A stretch of 64,000 nucleotides of DNA, from contig JANQGG010000055.1 in NCBI GenBank assembly GCA_028277445.1, positions 1-64,000 of the forward strand, read 5' to 3'. Each line of letters opens with the position of its first letter. Positions within the stretch are counted from its first letter, which is position 1. The translations under genes and the position numbers were made by a program. The notes beneath the pieces are model-generated. The model saw nothing but the letters and a program-made list of their open reading frames with translations, had not been told where the DNA came from and did no database searches. This document shows positions 36,923-46,319 of the stretch, piece after piece. The DNA comes from Chloroherpetonaceae bacterium. Lineage in GTDB: Bacteria; Bacteroidota; Chlorobiia; Chlorobiales; Chloroherpetonaceae.

Positions 36923-38686
36923 TCGTTTGTGACGACCTGTACAATTATCGCAGATCTTGCATTTCTCATTGTATCGGGATTCCCCAAAGTAATCCAGGAT
37001 ATAATTCCGACGGCATCGGGTGTAAAACGCATATGATTTCATTTGTTTGAATTTTTTTTGGGCCAAACGTTTACGACGATCCAATTTACGCCAATCTATG
37101 GGTAACTTTTTTTTAGGGTGATAGGCGCCATTCAGCAAAACATGAATCTCATCCGAATCTTTTAGATCAATCAAGTGGTTTTGAGACCAATCATTTAACA
37201 ACGATTCCAATGTTTGTCTCTCAATATTATTTTTTTTCCCAAATGCCTCATGGTTGAACGCCACATAACGGTTGAAGCAACCCTCGCCATAGGTTCTTAA
37301 TAAACCTTCAAAAAGCGCTTTTTGATTTTGGTCGCCCGATGAACCGACCCATTCTTTTAACACAAAACGCTCAACAAGCGCTTTCAACACAACTTGTTTT
37401 TTATCAAGCGTTTTTGTAATGCTAAGCAATCCTTCACGTGCCAAAGTATTGAGTATGGCCTGAAGTTTGAACGCGGTAATCGGTTTGGAGGATTTCCTGT
37501 TGTAGGATTCCAATAACGCCTGTTTGCTTAGATTCAATTCCGCAGCATTACCATTTTGATAGCTTTTGATCCGTTCATACCCCAATATAAGTTCATCTTT
37601 GCCCGGATGAAGGCTTTCAATAATGTAGTCTTGGCGTTGCATATCCGAAATGTTATACAACAAAACCGCATAACTGCGCTTGCCATCTCGTCCGGCCCTC
37701 CCAGCTTCCTGGTAATAAGCTTCCAAATTATCAGGAACATCATAATGAATAACGGTTCGTATATCGGTTTTATTAATGCCCATTCCAAATGCGTTTGTCG
37801 CACATATCACCCTGAATCTGTTTTGGAAATAATCGGTTTGAATGCCGGTTCTCACTGAATCGTCTAACCCGGCATGATAAGCCTTAGCCTTAATAAAGTT
37901 GTGGTTTAAATAGCGTTCAAGCTCTTCGGCGCGCGTTCGGCTCGAGGTATAAACAATTGATGAACCCCCAACAGCTTGAAGAATTTCATACAGTTTCCGA
38001 CGTTTATTTTCCACATTAAACGCTGAAAAACTCAGGTTTTTTCTATCAAACCCACCGATATAAATAAACGGGTCGTTGAGTTTTAACGCGGTTTGAATAT
38101 CCCCCACAACTTCAGGTGTAGCCGTGGCCGTTAATGCAAGTTTTATTGGGGTATTGTCTTTAAAAAAAGGGGTTAAATGATCGATGATTTTTCGGTACTG
38201 TGGCCTGAAATCGTGCCCCCACTCCGAAATGCAATGCGCTTCATCAATGGCAACCATTGAAAGCTTGGCTGAATCGAGCATTGCTCGAAACCGTTGATTT
38301 TCAAGCCGTTCGGGTGAAATATACAGCAATTTCAGATGCTTGCTTCGAATTTCTCCTTCAATATCTAATAGCTCATTGGTTGAAGTCTGGTTGTTTAACG
38401 CACGAACCGGATAATTGATCGTCTTTAATGCATCCACCTGATCCTTCATTAGGGCAATTAACGGCGAAATCACAATGCTCAACCCATCAAAAAGCAATGC
38501 CGGGATTTGAAAACACAGCGATTTACCTTTGCCAGTAGGCATAATGGCTAACGTATCCGTACCTTTGAGTACTTTCTCTATAACCTTTTCCTGCCCATCT
38601 CTAAAGTTTCGATACCCAAAAACACGTTCTAAAATTTGCCTGGCTTGGCTTATTGAAAAACAATCATTCGGGTGAGAGATTACCAT
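36917..38686 (-). CDS. recQ: ATP-dependent DNA helicase, RecQ family
   Basis: About 589 residues from the ATG at 38686. A 3'-5' helicase in recombination repair. Motifs: F/YRNFRDGQEKVIEKVL (motif 0), IMPTGKGKSLCFQIP (Walker A; RecQ usually has GGGKS, here GKGKS, still valid), LKLLYISPERL, AIDEAHCISEWGHDFRP (DEAH plus aromatic loop), LALTATAT, and IHYDVPDNLEAYYQEAGRAGRDG (motif VI region). The zinc site appears as CRRN...CKICDNC at the C-terminus. No HRDC domain follows the RQC-like region, so it is of the shorter type (compare RecS). The extra TTG start three codons up is less likely. Confidence 0.9.
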   Translation of the reverse strand: MVISHPNDCFSISQARQILERVFGYRNFRDGQEKVIEKVLKGTDTLAIMPTGKGKSLCFQIPALLFDGLSIVISPLIALMKDQVDALKTINYPVRALNNQTSTNELLDIEGEIRSKHLKLLYISPERLENQRFRAMLDSAKLSMVAIDEAHCISEWGHDFRPQYRKIIDHLTPFFKDNTPIKLALTATATPEVVGDIQTALKLNDPFIYIGGFDRKNLSFSAFNVENKRRKLYEILQAVGGSSIVYTSSRTRAEELERYLNHNFIKAKAYHAGLDDSVRTGIQTDYFQNRFRVICATNAFGMGINKTDIRTVIHYDVPDNLEAYYQEAGRAGRDGKRSYAVLLYNISDMQRQDYIIESLHPGKDELILGYERIKSYQNGNAAELNLSKQALLESYNRKSSKPITAFKLQAILNTLAREGLLSITKTLDKKQVVLKALVERFVLKEWVGSSGDQNQKALFEGLLRTYGEGCFNRYVAFNHEAFGKKNNIERQTLESLLNDWSQNHLIDLKDSDEIHVLLNGAYHPKKKLPIDWRKLDRRKRLAQKKFKQMKSYAFYTRCRRNYILDYFGESRYNEKCKICDNCTGRHKRS

Positions 38687-38886
38687 ATCTTGCAAAAAAC
38701 TATCGATGCAAAAATAATTTTTTCCTAATTACACGTTGATCTTTGAAAAAAAATCATTAAAAAACGAGCCTTACTGCCAAATTTTGCAATATTTTAACCT
38801 AAATCAGGTCATAAGGCATTGAAATTAATTAAAACTTTTATTTACATTAGAAATAAAGTTTTTTTAGGATTTATCATTTTTTTTAC

Positions 38887-38916
38887 TTGTCAATAACGTG
38901 TTCATGATTTTATGAC
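38887..38916 (+). promoter_or_regulatory. Weak candidate promoter of the rodZ-like gene
   Basis: TTGTCA at 38887 and TATGAC 18 bases on, about 30 bases before the ATG at 38941. The -35 is good, the -10 only four of six. Confidence 0.3.
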
Positions 38917-38940
38917 ATTGAGCTAAAGGTTAACCCAAAT

Positions 38941-39837
38941 ATGTTGGATACGCAACAAAAAAACACATCTAACCTCGAAAACATATCCTCCTCTTTATCC
39001 TCTCTTAGAAAAGAAAAGAATATTACTGTTGATTTTATTAGCCGGCAGACCCGGATTAAACCGGAGTATTTGTTAAAGCTTGAGCAAAATGATTTCAAGT
39101 TCCTTCCCGCGCCTTATGTTTATGCGATGTTAAAAGTCTATGGTAAGTATCTTGAAGTGGATCAAAAAATCATTTCCAATTGCAGGGAGGAATTGGAAAT
39201 TCTTACCGATGATGCGCTTCACGACTTTGTTCAATCAAATCAAGCTGAAAACGGCCATTTCAACTTCGATTTAAGTCACATTTCCTTTAAACATTGGAAA
39301 ATTTATGGCGGTGTAGCATTTGGGCTGATCTTTTTAGTAGCGCTTATTCTTTTTGTTTTCAGAGGCTCATCTGATGGACCTTCCATTGTCGTAAAATCCT
39401 CGCCGGGCTCAGCTTCAACAAATGTTGTCATTCAAAGCCCCGCACTACCTGATAAACCAAATCCATCACTTGCCAAATCAAAATCACCAGAACCGCCAAA
39501 ATCCGAAAAAAAAGCAACCCAATCTCAAATCAACGAATCAAAGATTATAGCAGCTTCAGTTGCTTCACCATCCATCCCTGCCAACAGCGAATTATCGCCT
39601 TCAAAACGTTTGACGATCAAAGCCTTATCCGATACCAGTTGGATTAAAGTTATATCGGGTGATGGCACAATCAGCGCTGAAGCATTACTGTTGCCCAACC
39701 AACAACGTAACTATGATGCCAAAGGCGGTTATGATCTTACCATTGGCCGCTCGCAGGCTGTTCGTATTACTTTGGATGGTAAGCCGATATCTAAACCCCG
39801 CCCCAATGGCTGGATCAAATTTTCTGTTGGCAAATAA
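38941..39837 (+). CDS. RodZ-like helix-turn-helix membrane protein
   Basis: 298 residues arranged like RodZ, the adaptor that links MreB to the cell-wall elongation machinery. It has a cytoplasmic HTH (about 17-80: LSSLRKEKNITVDFISRQTRI, LPAPYVYAMLKVYGKYL), a single membrane helix (about 120-140, GVAFGLIFLVALILFVF), a Pro/Ser/Lys-rich periplasmic linker and a C-terminal DUF4115-like beta domain (LTIKALSDTSWIKVI to the end). No cell-shape genes are adjacent. The order of domains is diagnostic, although sequence identity to the E. coli protein is surely low. Confidence 0.75.
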   Translation: MLDTQQKNTSNLENISSSLSSLRKEKNITVDFISRQTRIKPEYLLKLEQNDFKFLPAPYVYAMLKVYGKYLEVDQKIISNCREELEILTDDALHDFVQSNQAENGHFNFDLSHISFKHWKIYGGVAFGLIFLVALILFVFRGSSDGPSIVVKSSPGSASTNVVIQSPALPDKPNPSLAKSKSPEPPKSEKKATQSQINESKIIAASVASPSIPANSELSPSKRLTIKALSDTSWIKVISGDGTISAEALLLPNQQRNYDAKGGYDLTIGRSQAVRITLDGKPISKPRPNGWIKFSVGK

Positions 39838-39962
39838 TCGTTGAAAAAAGCTTCCCTTTGATTGTTTCTTCATAAGTCTTTGTATTTTCGCTCTCAGCCC
39901 ATATTCATTAATTAGTTGCAAATGATGGAAACGCTAATAAAACATAATGGCTTCCTATTACA

Positions 39963-39988
39963 GTCACCCTGAACTGGTTTAAGGGTCT
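39963..39988 (+). repeat. REP-like hairpin, GTCA type
   Basis: GTC, stem ACCCTGAA / TTAAGGGT (one mismatched pair), loop CTGGT, then CT: the same plan as the hairpins at 32819 and 56374. Its 5' flank CTATTACAGTCACC is found inverted at about 56464-56476. Confidence 0.75.
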
Positions 39989-40041
39989 AAAAACAATGTT
40001 CTCAGGCAAGACAACGGGTAAAAAAGATACAGTGATATAAT

Positions 40042-40067
40042 AGATTCCGAAACAAGTTCGGAATGAC
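40042..40067 (-). repeat. REP-like hairpin, GTCA type (inverted copy)
   Basis: Exact reverse complement of the 32819-32844 hairpin, inside a 39-base perfect match (40040-40078 versus 32808-32846). Confidence 0.85.
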
Positions 40068-40220
40068 CTTATATGGATGATTTTATTATGTCATTAACTT
40101 ATTTTATTTGGCCTGTCCAAATAATTAGTTCAGCATGGCTTTCTGTTTAACACGTCATTACCTGTTCGTTTATTTTTAAATATTTAAACTTGCAAATGTC
40201 ACTATAAGTCTTAGTATTTC

Positions 40221-42158
40221 ATGTTAGAAGCCAGAAACTTTTCGCTTTCGGTTGGCACCAAAGATTTATTGATAAACACATCGTTTCGGATTGGCGACAA
40301 AGATCGCATCGGATTGGTTGGATTAAATGGAACCGGAAAATCAACCTTGCTTAAGGTTATCAGCGACCAACAGACAACCCACACTTACAGCATTAGTGGC
40401 GAGATATTAAAATCATCCGGCACCACACTAGGGTATTTGCCTCAGGAGATTTCGTTCGAAGATGATCTTGAAAAAACATCGTTGCATTATACCTTGCAAG
40501 CCAATTCAACATTGTACGAGTTATCGGAGTTGATTGATCAAATGGAAGCAGAACTGGCTTCCCCTGAGCATGACCACGAAAGCGAGGCTTATCATCAGCT
40601 CATTCATGATTTTTCAGAAGCCACTCATAAATTTGAACGCTTGGGCGGATACCGTATGCAATCGGATTCTGAAAAAGTGCTTTCCGGGCTGGGTTTTTCC
40701 GAAGCGGATTTTCACAAGAAAGTCAAAGCATTTTCGGGAGGATGGCAAATGCGTTTGTTGATCGCAAAATTGCTGTTGCAGAATCCAACCCTTTTGCTTT
40801 TAGATGAGCCGACAAACCACCTTGATATAGATTCCTTGCGTTGGCTGGAAAATTATTTGCTGAATTATGAACACAGCGTTGTCATCGTTTCGCATGATCG
40901 GTTTTTTTTGGATAAGCTCACCACAAAAACTTTTGAGATCGGTTTCAAACGAATTCACGAATACAAAGGCAACTATAGCTTTTATGAATCGGCAAAAGTT
41001 GAACGTTACGAACAATCGATGGCGAAGTATAAAAACGATTTGAAAAAAATCCAGCATTTGGAGTCGTTTGTTGAACGCTTTCGCTATAAAGCCACAAAAG
41101 CCAGGCAGGCTCAGAGTCGGCTTCGGGAAATGCAAAAACTTCAAGCCGAGCTCGAAACGCCCGAACAAGACTTATCCCAAATATCATTCCGTTTTCCCAA
41201 AGCCTTGCCATCGGGTAAAGTGGTCTTAAATCTTGAAAGGATTTCAAAATCGTATCCTTTGGCAAATGGATCCCAAAAAACGGTCTTTCAGGATGTTAAT
41301 TTGGAAGTCATGCGAGGCGAACGAATCGCCATTGTCGGCTCAAATGGCGCCGGTAAAACCACACTGTGTAAAATTCTTTCAGGCCAAACCGAATTCGATG
41401 GCCGGTTCACCCTGGGTCATAATGTGGAACTAAGCTATTACTCTCAGCACCAAACCGAAAATTTAGCCGGAGAAAAAACCATCCTTAAAGAAATGATGGA
41501 TGCTGCACCAGATTCGGAACGCCGTCAAAGGGTTCGGGATATTTTGGGATGTTTCCTGTTTAGCGGCGATAGCGTTGAAAAGCGAATTTCGGTATTATCC
41601 GGCGGTGAAAAGTCCAGAGTGGCATTAGCAAAAATCCTGCTTCAATCGTCAAATTTGCTCATCCTAGATGAGCCGACCAACCATTTGGATATGCGCTCAA
41701 AAGACATGCTGATTGAAGCTTTGGAAAATTATAACGGTACATTAATCATTGTCAGTCACGATAGGTACTTCCTTGATAGTTTGGTCGATAAAGTCATTGA
41801 AATCAAAGACGGCTTGCTGAACATTTATCAAACGCCTTACGCCGACTATTTGCACAAAAAGGAAAAGCAGCTTTCTTTAGAAAGCGCCAAACAACAACCC
41901 CAGGCGCAAAAAAAAGTAACCAAGCCCACCAATTCAACCAAAGCCAAAACCGCTATAAAGAACAACGACAAAAAATTGGCGTTGCTTGAAAAACGAATTC
42001 AAGAGCTTGAAGACGAAAAAAAGGAGCTGGAGAATACCATTAGCGCATCTGATTTTTACCAAAGTCACTCCGATCCACAAAAAACACTGCAACGCTATCA
42101 ACACGTATCGGATGAGCTAAACAAGTTGTATGAAAATTGGGAAACAATGGTTTCTTAA
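40221..42158 (+). CDS. ABC-F family ATPase (Uup/YdiF type)
   Basis: 645 residues, two ABC ATPase domains without membrane segments, as in ribosome-acting ABC-F proteins that relieve stalled or damaged translation. NBD1 (about 1-250) has [24 protein letters not shown] and [12 protein letters not shown]. The linker (about 250-330) is basic ([19 protein letters not shown], the P-site tRNA interaction motif region). NBD2 has [24 protein letters not shown] and [14 protein letters not shown]-terminal Lys-rich coiled coil (about 555-645) resembles the Uup/YdiF DNA- or RNA-binding tail. Starts at ATG with no ribosome binding site. Confidence 0.9.
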   Translation: MLEARNFSLSVGTKDLLINTSFRIGDKDRIGLVGLNGTGKSTLLKVISDQQTTHTYSISGEILKSSGTTLGYLPQEISFEDDLEKTSLHYTLQANSTLYELSELIDQMEAELASPEHDHESEAYHQLIHDFSEATHKFERLGGYRMQSDSEKVLSGLGFSEADFHKKVKAFSGGWQMRLLIAKLLLQNPTLLLLDEPTNHLDIDSLRWLENYLLNYEHSVVIVSHDRFFLDKLTTKTFEIGFKRIHEYKGNYSFYESAKVERYEQSMAKYKNDLKKIQHLESFVERFRYKATKARQAQSRLREMQKLQAELETPEQDLSQISFRFPKALPSGKVVLNLERISKSYPLANGSQKTVFQDVNLEVMRGERIAIVGSNGAGKTTLCKILSGQTEFDGRFTLGHNVELSYYSQHQTENLAGEKTILKEMMDAAPDSERRQRVRDILGCFLFSGDSVEKRISVLSGGEKSRVALAKILLQSSNLLILDEPTNHLDMRSKDMLIEALENYNGTLIIVSHDRYFLDSLVDKVIEIKDGLLNIYQTPYADYLHKKEKQLSLESAKQQPQAQKKVTKPTNSTKAKTAIKNNDKKLALLEKRIQELEDEKKELENTISASDFYQSHSDPQKTLQRYQHVSDELNKLYENWETMVS

Positions 42159-42213
42159 GAATAAAACCCTAAATTGTGGTTGGAATCATTTCTGCCCTAA
42201 TCCAACACAAGTT

Positions 42214-42558
42214 ATGACTGAACGCGATAACACCAGGCTTCAAAAAGAAATCCAGCAAGACAAGCTTGCCCTAAAAATTAATTCATTTAAGAAAGTAGCC
42301 TTTTTGGTATTGTTTGTAACAAGCGTTTTGATCACCATTTTAACCGCTATTTTTTGGGAATTTTTTCTTGAACAACTCCCGGAATACCTCATAGCCGGCC
42401 CTTTACTGCTAATCATTTCAGCCATTTTATCCATTATTGGATACAGGCTGTCGCGTCGAAAATTCAAAGCAATATCCCATCGAATCAAACGAAAAAAACA
42501 CATGTTATCTAAAAATGATGAAACCGATGTGCTTTTTGAAAACGTTTTTAAAAAATAA
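42214..42558 (+). CDS. Small two-helix membrane protein, unknown
   Basis: About 114 residues from the ATG at 42214 (the frame opens further up, inside the ABC-F gene). A charged N-terminal helix (TERDNTRLQKEIQQDKLALK) precedes two membrane helices (about 30-55 and 63-83), then a basic tail (RRKFKAISHRIKRKKHM). Tail basic, so both ends probably face the cytoplasm. It starts 55 bases after the ABC-F stop and may be co-transcribed. No family recognised. Confidence 0.55.
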   Translation: MTERDNTRLQKEIQQDKLALKINSFKKVAFLVLFVTSVLITILTAIFWEFFLEQLPEYLIAGPLLLIISAILSIIGYRLSRRKFKAISHRIKRKKHMLSKNDETDVLFENVFKK

Positions 42559-42736
42559 TCTTTGAGGGTTTGATTTTCAGAATAGTGGCAACTGATTATT
42601 TAGATAAAACTTACCAAATTGAAGCTTTGAATTAGGAATTTTTCTGTGGCATAGATAAGTTAACTTTTAGAATTAATCTCACTAAAATTCATCAAAAATG
42701 ATATTGTCATTTTAGATACAAAACTTGACATTTACC

Positions 42737-43594
42737 ATGCCATATGACGCACTTGGTGCAGGGAATGAAGGTGGTAGGGTTGATTTACATATTCATACGA
42801 CCTGTTCAGATGGCGTGCTTTCACCTAAAGATATTGTTTTAAAGGCTAAATCTGCCGGCTTACAAGCCATTAGTATTACGGATCATGATACGATTAAAGC
42901 TATAGACATTGCTAAAGATGAAGCCGACTCAGTGGGATTGGAGCTTGTTTCCGGCGTAGAAATGAGCGCCACCTATGATGACGTTGATGTTCACATTCTT
43001 GGTTATTTCATAAATACCAAAGATGCACCCTTAAACGAGTATTTGGACAGATGTAAAATTTTCCGTTTAAAACGTGCTGAAAAAATGGTTCATAATCTCT
43101 CTAAAATGGGTGTCAATATTAATGTGGATCAAATTCTTGTGAAAGCGCAAAACGGATCGGTTGGTCGTCCGCATATTGCTGCCGTTCTTCAAGAACGTGG
43201 CTATGTAAAAACCTACAGTGAAGCCTTTGGAAAATATCTGGGCGCACACAGTCCGGCTTATGTAAAAAGTATTGAAACACCGCCTGCTGAAGTTATTGAA
43301 ATGATATCCAATGCCGGTGGCTTATCTTTTTTAGCGCATCCGGGACGTTCTATTCCCGATGATATGCTCCGCTATTTGATTGATCTGGGTTTAGACGGTA
43401 TTGAAATTATTCATCCTTCTCATGATGAGTATCAAGTGCAGTATTACAAAGAAATCGCTAACGAATACTTTTTATTGTTTTCAGGTGGATCAGACTATCA
43501 TGGGGCTCGACAGCAAGATGAAGTTAATTTCGGTCAGGTGACCATTCAATACAGTTGGCTTGAGAAAATTAAAGTTCGGCTTTGTATTGCTTAG
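42737..43594 (+). CDS. PHP-domain phosphoesterase (RNase AM/TrpH-like)
   Basis: About 285 residues from the ATG at 42737; a TTG four codons earlier is open. The PHP metal-site motifs are complete: DLHIHTTCSDG at the N-terminus, ITDHDTIKA, SGVEMSA, the DVHILGYF strand, FLAHPGR and the late SGGSDYHG. This is the YciV/RNase AM layout, in which the enzyme trims 5' ends of RNA or hydrolyses 3',5'-nucleoside bisphosphates. Stands alone upstream of the Mla operon and is followed by a long hairpin. Confidence 0.85.
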   Translation: MPYDALGAGNEGGRVDLHIHTTCSDGVLSPKDIVLKAKSAGLQAISITDHDTIKAIDIAKDEADSVGLELVSGVEMSATYDDVDVHILGYFINTKDAPLNEYLDRCKIFRLKRAEKMVHNLSKMGVNINVDQILVKAQNGSVGRPHIAAVLQERGYVKTYSEAFGKYLGAHSPAYVKSIETPPAEVIEMISNAGGLSFLAHPGRSIPDDMLRYLIDLGLDGIEIIHPSHDEYQVQYYKEIANEYFLLFSGGSDYHGARQQDEVNFGQVTIQYSWLEKIKVRLCIA

Positions 43595-43645
43595 TCTAGC
43601 CATATCATTAATTCCCCGACTTTACCATTTCAGGACGTTTTATTG

Positions 43646-43683
43646 TTTTAGGGAGATTTATGGAACGCATCTCCCTTAAAACA
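43646..43683 (+). repeat. Long imperfect hairpin after the PHP gene
   Basis: AGGGAGAT (43650) and ATCTCCCT (43669) pair perfectly around an 11-base loop, and the outer TTGTTTT / AAAACAA arms extend the stem past one bulged T. There is no U-run on either side, so it could be a processing or stability structure rather than a classic terminator. Confidence 0.5.
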
Positions 43684-43778
43684 AATCATTGTTAATTTAA
43701 TCACATATTTATACCCCCATTAATGATTTGAAGAAAAATTCATTATCTTAGGGGCTTACGATTTAGTATTATAATACC

Positions 43779-44576
43779 ATGTGGAAAATTGCTCAAGCTT
43801 ATTCTGAACATTTAAACTGGAAGTTTAAATCGTTCATCTTCACAATGCAGGAATTTTTGCTATTTTCCCTGCGAAGCATAAGCTCCTTTACCTCAATCAA
43901 GCGTTATTGGCGAGATATACTTAATCAGATGTTTATTTCGGGTACGGAATCCATCCCGATTATACTGGTTAGTTCAATTTCGATTGGGTCATTACTTGTC
44001 ATTGAGGTTGGTAATCAATTGGAAGAATTTGGTGCAAAGACCATGACCGGTCGCACAACAGCGCTTTCTGTAATCCGTGAACTGGGCCCGATGCTCACTG
44101 GGTTAATGCTTTCAGCACGAGTGGGCGCGAGGAATGGCTCAGAACTTGGCGCGATGAAAATTTCAGAACAAATCGATGCCTTGCGCGCATTTGGTACAGA
44201 TCCGATCGCTAAACTTGTGATGCCGCGTTTGGTTGCAGCGCTCATCATGTTTACCCCGCTAACTGCGCTTTCCGATTTTGCGGGATTGATGAGCGGCGCT
44301 TTTGTGGCAGAATATTATCATCATCTCGACCCCGGTATTTACTGGAATGGGGTGCTTGACTTGTTAATTTGGAAAGACTTTGTGGTCGGTTTTCTTAAAC
44401 CACCTGTTTTTGCCGTTCTTATTACACTGATCAGTTGTTTCAATGGATTTTCTGCAACCGGCGGCACTTCAGGCGTCGGAAGCTCTACAATTAAAGGAAT
44501 CGTTGTTTCTTCAGGTATGGTACTTATAGCTAATTTTTATGTATCCAAATTGGTTCTTGAGAATATGAATAGATAG
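43779..44576 (+). CDS. mlaE: ABC lipid transporter permease, MlaE family
   Basis: 265 residues with five to six membrane helices, permease of the Mla phospholipid transport system between inner and outer membrane. Signatures are TESIPIILVSSISIGSLLVIE, LGPMLTGLMLSARVGARNGSELGAM (the EQ/coupling region) and EQIDALRAFGTDPI. First gene of an operon with the ATPase (five bases on) and the MCE protein. No signal peptide or start-site problem; there is no ribosome binding site visible. Confidence 0.92.
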   Translation: MWKIAQAYSEHLNWKFKSFIFTMQEFLLFSLRSISSFTSIKRYWRDILNQMFISGTESIPIILVSSISIGSLLVIEVGNQLEEFGAKTMTGRTTALSVIRELGPMLTGLMLSARVGARNGSELGAMKISEQIDALRAFGTDPIAKLVMPRLVAALIMFTPLTALSDFAGLMSGAFVAEYYHHLDPGIYWNGVLDLLIWKDFVVGFLKPPVFAVLITLISCFNGFSATGGTSGVGSSTIKGIVVSSGMVLIANFYVSKLVLENMNR

Positions 44577-44581
44577 TTTAG

Positions 44582-45316
44582 ATGATAGAATTGCGAGATG
44601 TATACCTCAATTACGGATCACGAGAAATACTTAAAGGCGTTTCGCTAAAAGTCGAGGATAATTGCATCAAAGCAATCCTTGGACCAAGCGGCGTTGGCAA
44701 AAGTACAATTATTAAACTCATGCTGGGTTTAATTCGTCCGACACATGGCGAAGTGTTTATTGATGGGATTGAAATCAGTAAAATGAGTGAAGTGGATTTA
44801 TTTCCAATTCGCCAAAAAATGGGGATCGTTTTCCAGGGAAACGCATTGTTCGACTCGATGACCATAAGTGAAAATCTGAGCTTTTTCCTTCGTGAAAATT
44901 TAAAATTATCCGAGCCTGAAATTCAACAACGCATTCAAGATCAAATTGAATTTGCAGGCTTAGAGGGTTATGAAAATGCGTTGCCTGAAAATCTCAGTGG
45001 CGGTATGAAAAAACGCGTGGCTGTAGGTCGGGCGCTGATCTTTAATCCGAGCATGGTTCTTTTTGATGAGCCTACCGCCGGGCTTGATCCCGTTAGTTCA
45101 AAACGCATATTGGAATTAATTACACGCTTGCAACGCGATAATGGTTTGGGCGCTGTTATTGTTACACATATCATCGATGATGTTTTTGCCGTAGCAAATA
45201 ATGTGGCCGTCCTTTATCAGGGAAAAATTATATTCGACGATAAACCTGGTAACCTCCAACTTTCCAATCATCCGTTTATCTCATCATTTATGTCTAGCGA
45301 CGAAGTAGAATTATAG
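44582..45316 (+). CDS. mlaF: ABC lipid transporter ATP-binding protein, MlaF family
   Basis: 244 residues. ATPase that powers MlaE. Walker A GPSGVGKST near 35, Q-loop VFQGNALFDSMTISEN, signature LSGGMKKRVAVGRAL, Walker B MVLFDEPTAGLDPV and H-loop VIVTHIIDDVF are intact, and the KKR-type signature is the MlaF version. Follows mlaE after five bases and precedes the MCE gene by 39 bases. Confidence 0.93.
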   Translation: MIELRDVYLNYGSREILKGVSLKVEDNCIKAILGPSGVGKSTIIKLMLGLIRPTHGEVFIDGIEISKMSEVDLFPIRQKMGIVFQGNALFDSMTISENLSFFLRENLKLSEPEIQQRIQDQIEFAGLEGYENALPENLSGGMKKRVAVGRALIFNPSMVLFDEPTAGLDPVSSKRILELITRLQRDNGLGAVIVTHIIDDVFAVANNVAVLYQGKIIFDDKPGNLQLSNHPFISSFMSSDEVEL

Positions 45317-45355
45317 GACCAAATAATAGCCAAAGAAAATTTCTTAAACATTAAC

Positions 45356-46294
45356 ATGGATAGTAAATCTCAAATATTTTGGAAGGATCTTAAAACCGGC
45401 TTACTCTTTGTTTTTGGTTTAGCCTTGTTTGCAATCCTGGCAGCAGTTATTGGAAAAAACACCAGTGTTCTAACCGGTGTTAAAGATGTTTATATTTTTG
45501 TTGAAGATGTCCAAAGCCTGGCTGAAAACAACTTTGTTGCAGTTGCCGGAAAAAAGGTCGGTACGGTTTCCACAATGACATTCACAACGCGTAACGATAC
45601 GCCGGGTGTTGTTGTTAGGTTGAACATTAAGCAAGAATTTGCCGACCTGGTCACCAAAGACTCAAAAGCTATCATCAAATCCCTGGGTGTTCTTGGCGAT
45701 AAATATGTTGATATCACACCCGGTCATGGTGAAATTGCCCAAAACGGCGACTTTATTGCCGTAGTCCACAAAGCCTCTATTGATCAGCTGAGTGATGTGG
45801 CAATGTCTACCCTTTCTAATCTAAATGAAACCCTTGAAAAAATTAACAAGGGTGAAGGCACTCTGGGCAAACTTGTCAATAGCGCCGAGCTTATTGATCG
45901 CATAACTCAAACGGCTACAAATCTCGAAATTGCAACCGCACGGCTCTATCAAGGAAATGGGTTGATGGCAAAATTGATCTCCGACGATAAGCTTCCAAAA
46001 AAACTTGAAAGCCTTATCGATAATCTTAACGCCATTTCCGTTGCGCTTAATTCAGGTGAAGGCACATTAGGAAAACTCTTAATGGACGATACGTTTTACA
46101 ACAACTTAAACCATGTTTCCGTAAAAGCCGAGTCCTTGATCTCAAAGCTTGAAAATCCAAATGGTACGGTAGGAAAATTAACCAGCGATCCAGAGTTGTA
46201 TAACAATCTAAACCGTACCGTTTCGCGGTTGGATTCACTGATAACGGACATGAAACAAAACCCAAGCCGGTACGTTAAGCTGAGCATTTTCTAA
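45356..46294 (+). CDS. mlaD: MCE-domain lipid-binding protein, MlaD-like
   Basis: 312 residues, one N-terminal membrane helix (about 12-34) and an MCE domain (about 40-120, with VEDVQSLAENNFVAVAGKKVGTV and LGVLGDKYVDITPG), then an extended tail with three repeats of a GEGTLGKL-type motif (KGEGTLGKLV, SGEGTLGKLL, PNGTVGKLT). The tail is longer than in E. coli MlaD and resembles single-MCE proteins of Bacteroidota and Chlorobiota that build longer tunnels. Third gene of the transport operon. Confidence 0.9.
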   Translation: MDSKSQIFWKDLKTGLLFVFGLALFAILAAVIGKNTSVLTGVKDVYIFVEDVQSLAENNFVAVAGKKVGTVSTMTFTTRNDTPGVVVRLNIKQEFADLVTKDSKAIIKSLGVLGDKYVDITPGHGEIAQNGDFIAVVHKASIDQLSDVAMSTLSNLNETLEKINKGEGTLGKLVNSAELIDRITQTATNLEIATARLYQGNGLMAKLISDDKLPKKLESLIDNLNAISVALNSGEGTLGKLLMDDTFYNNLNHVSVKAESLISKLENPNGTVGKLTSDPELYNNLNRTVSRLDSLITDMKQNPSRYVKLSIF

Positions 46295-46319
46295 GACCTA
46301 TTCAAAAAAGAACGGTGAT

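Larger units (their letters stand above)
39838..40220. other. Repeat-bearing intergenic gap (383 bases)
   Basis: No gene. It contains a REP-like hairpin (39963-39988), the inverted 39-base block (40040-40078) and an ACACGTCATTACCTGTT stretch near 40148 that is the reverse complement of the AACAGGTAATGACGTGT border of the palindrome-centred repeat. The last 50 bases should hold the promoter of the ABC-F gene. Confidence 0.7.

Noticed and set aside
38500-38560. Walker A variant GKGKS in the RecQ-like helicase
   Set aside because: The consensus GxGKS still holds, and the aromatic-rich loop and motifs II-VI are intact; not a sign of loss of function.
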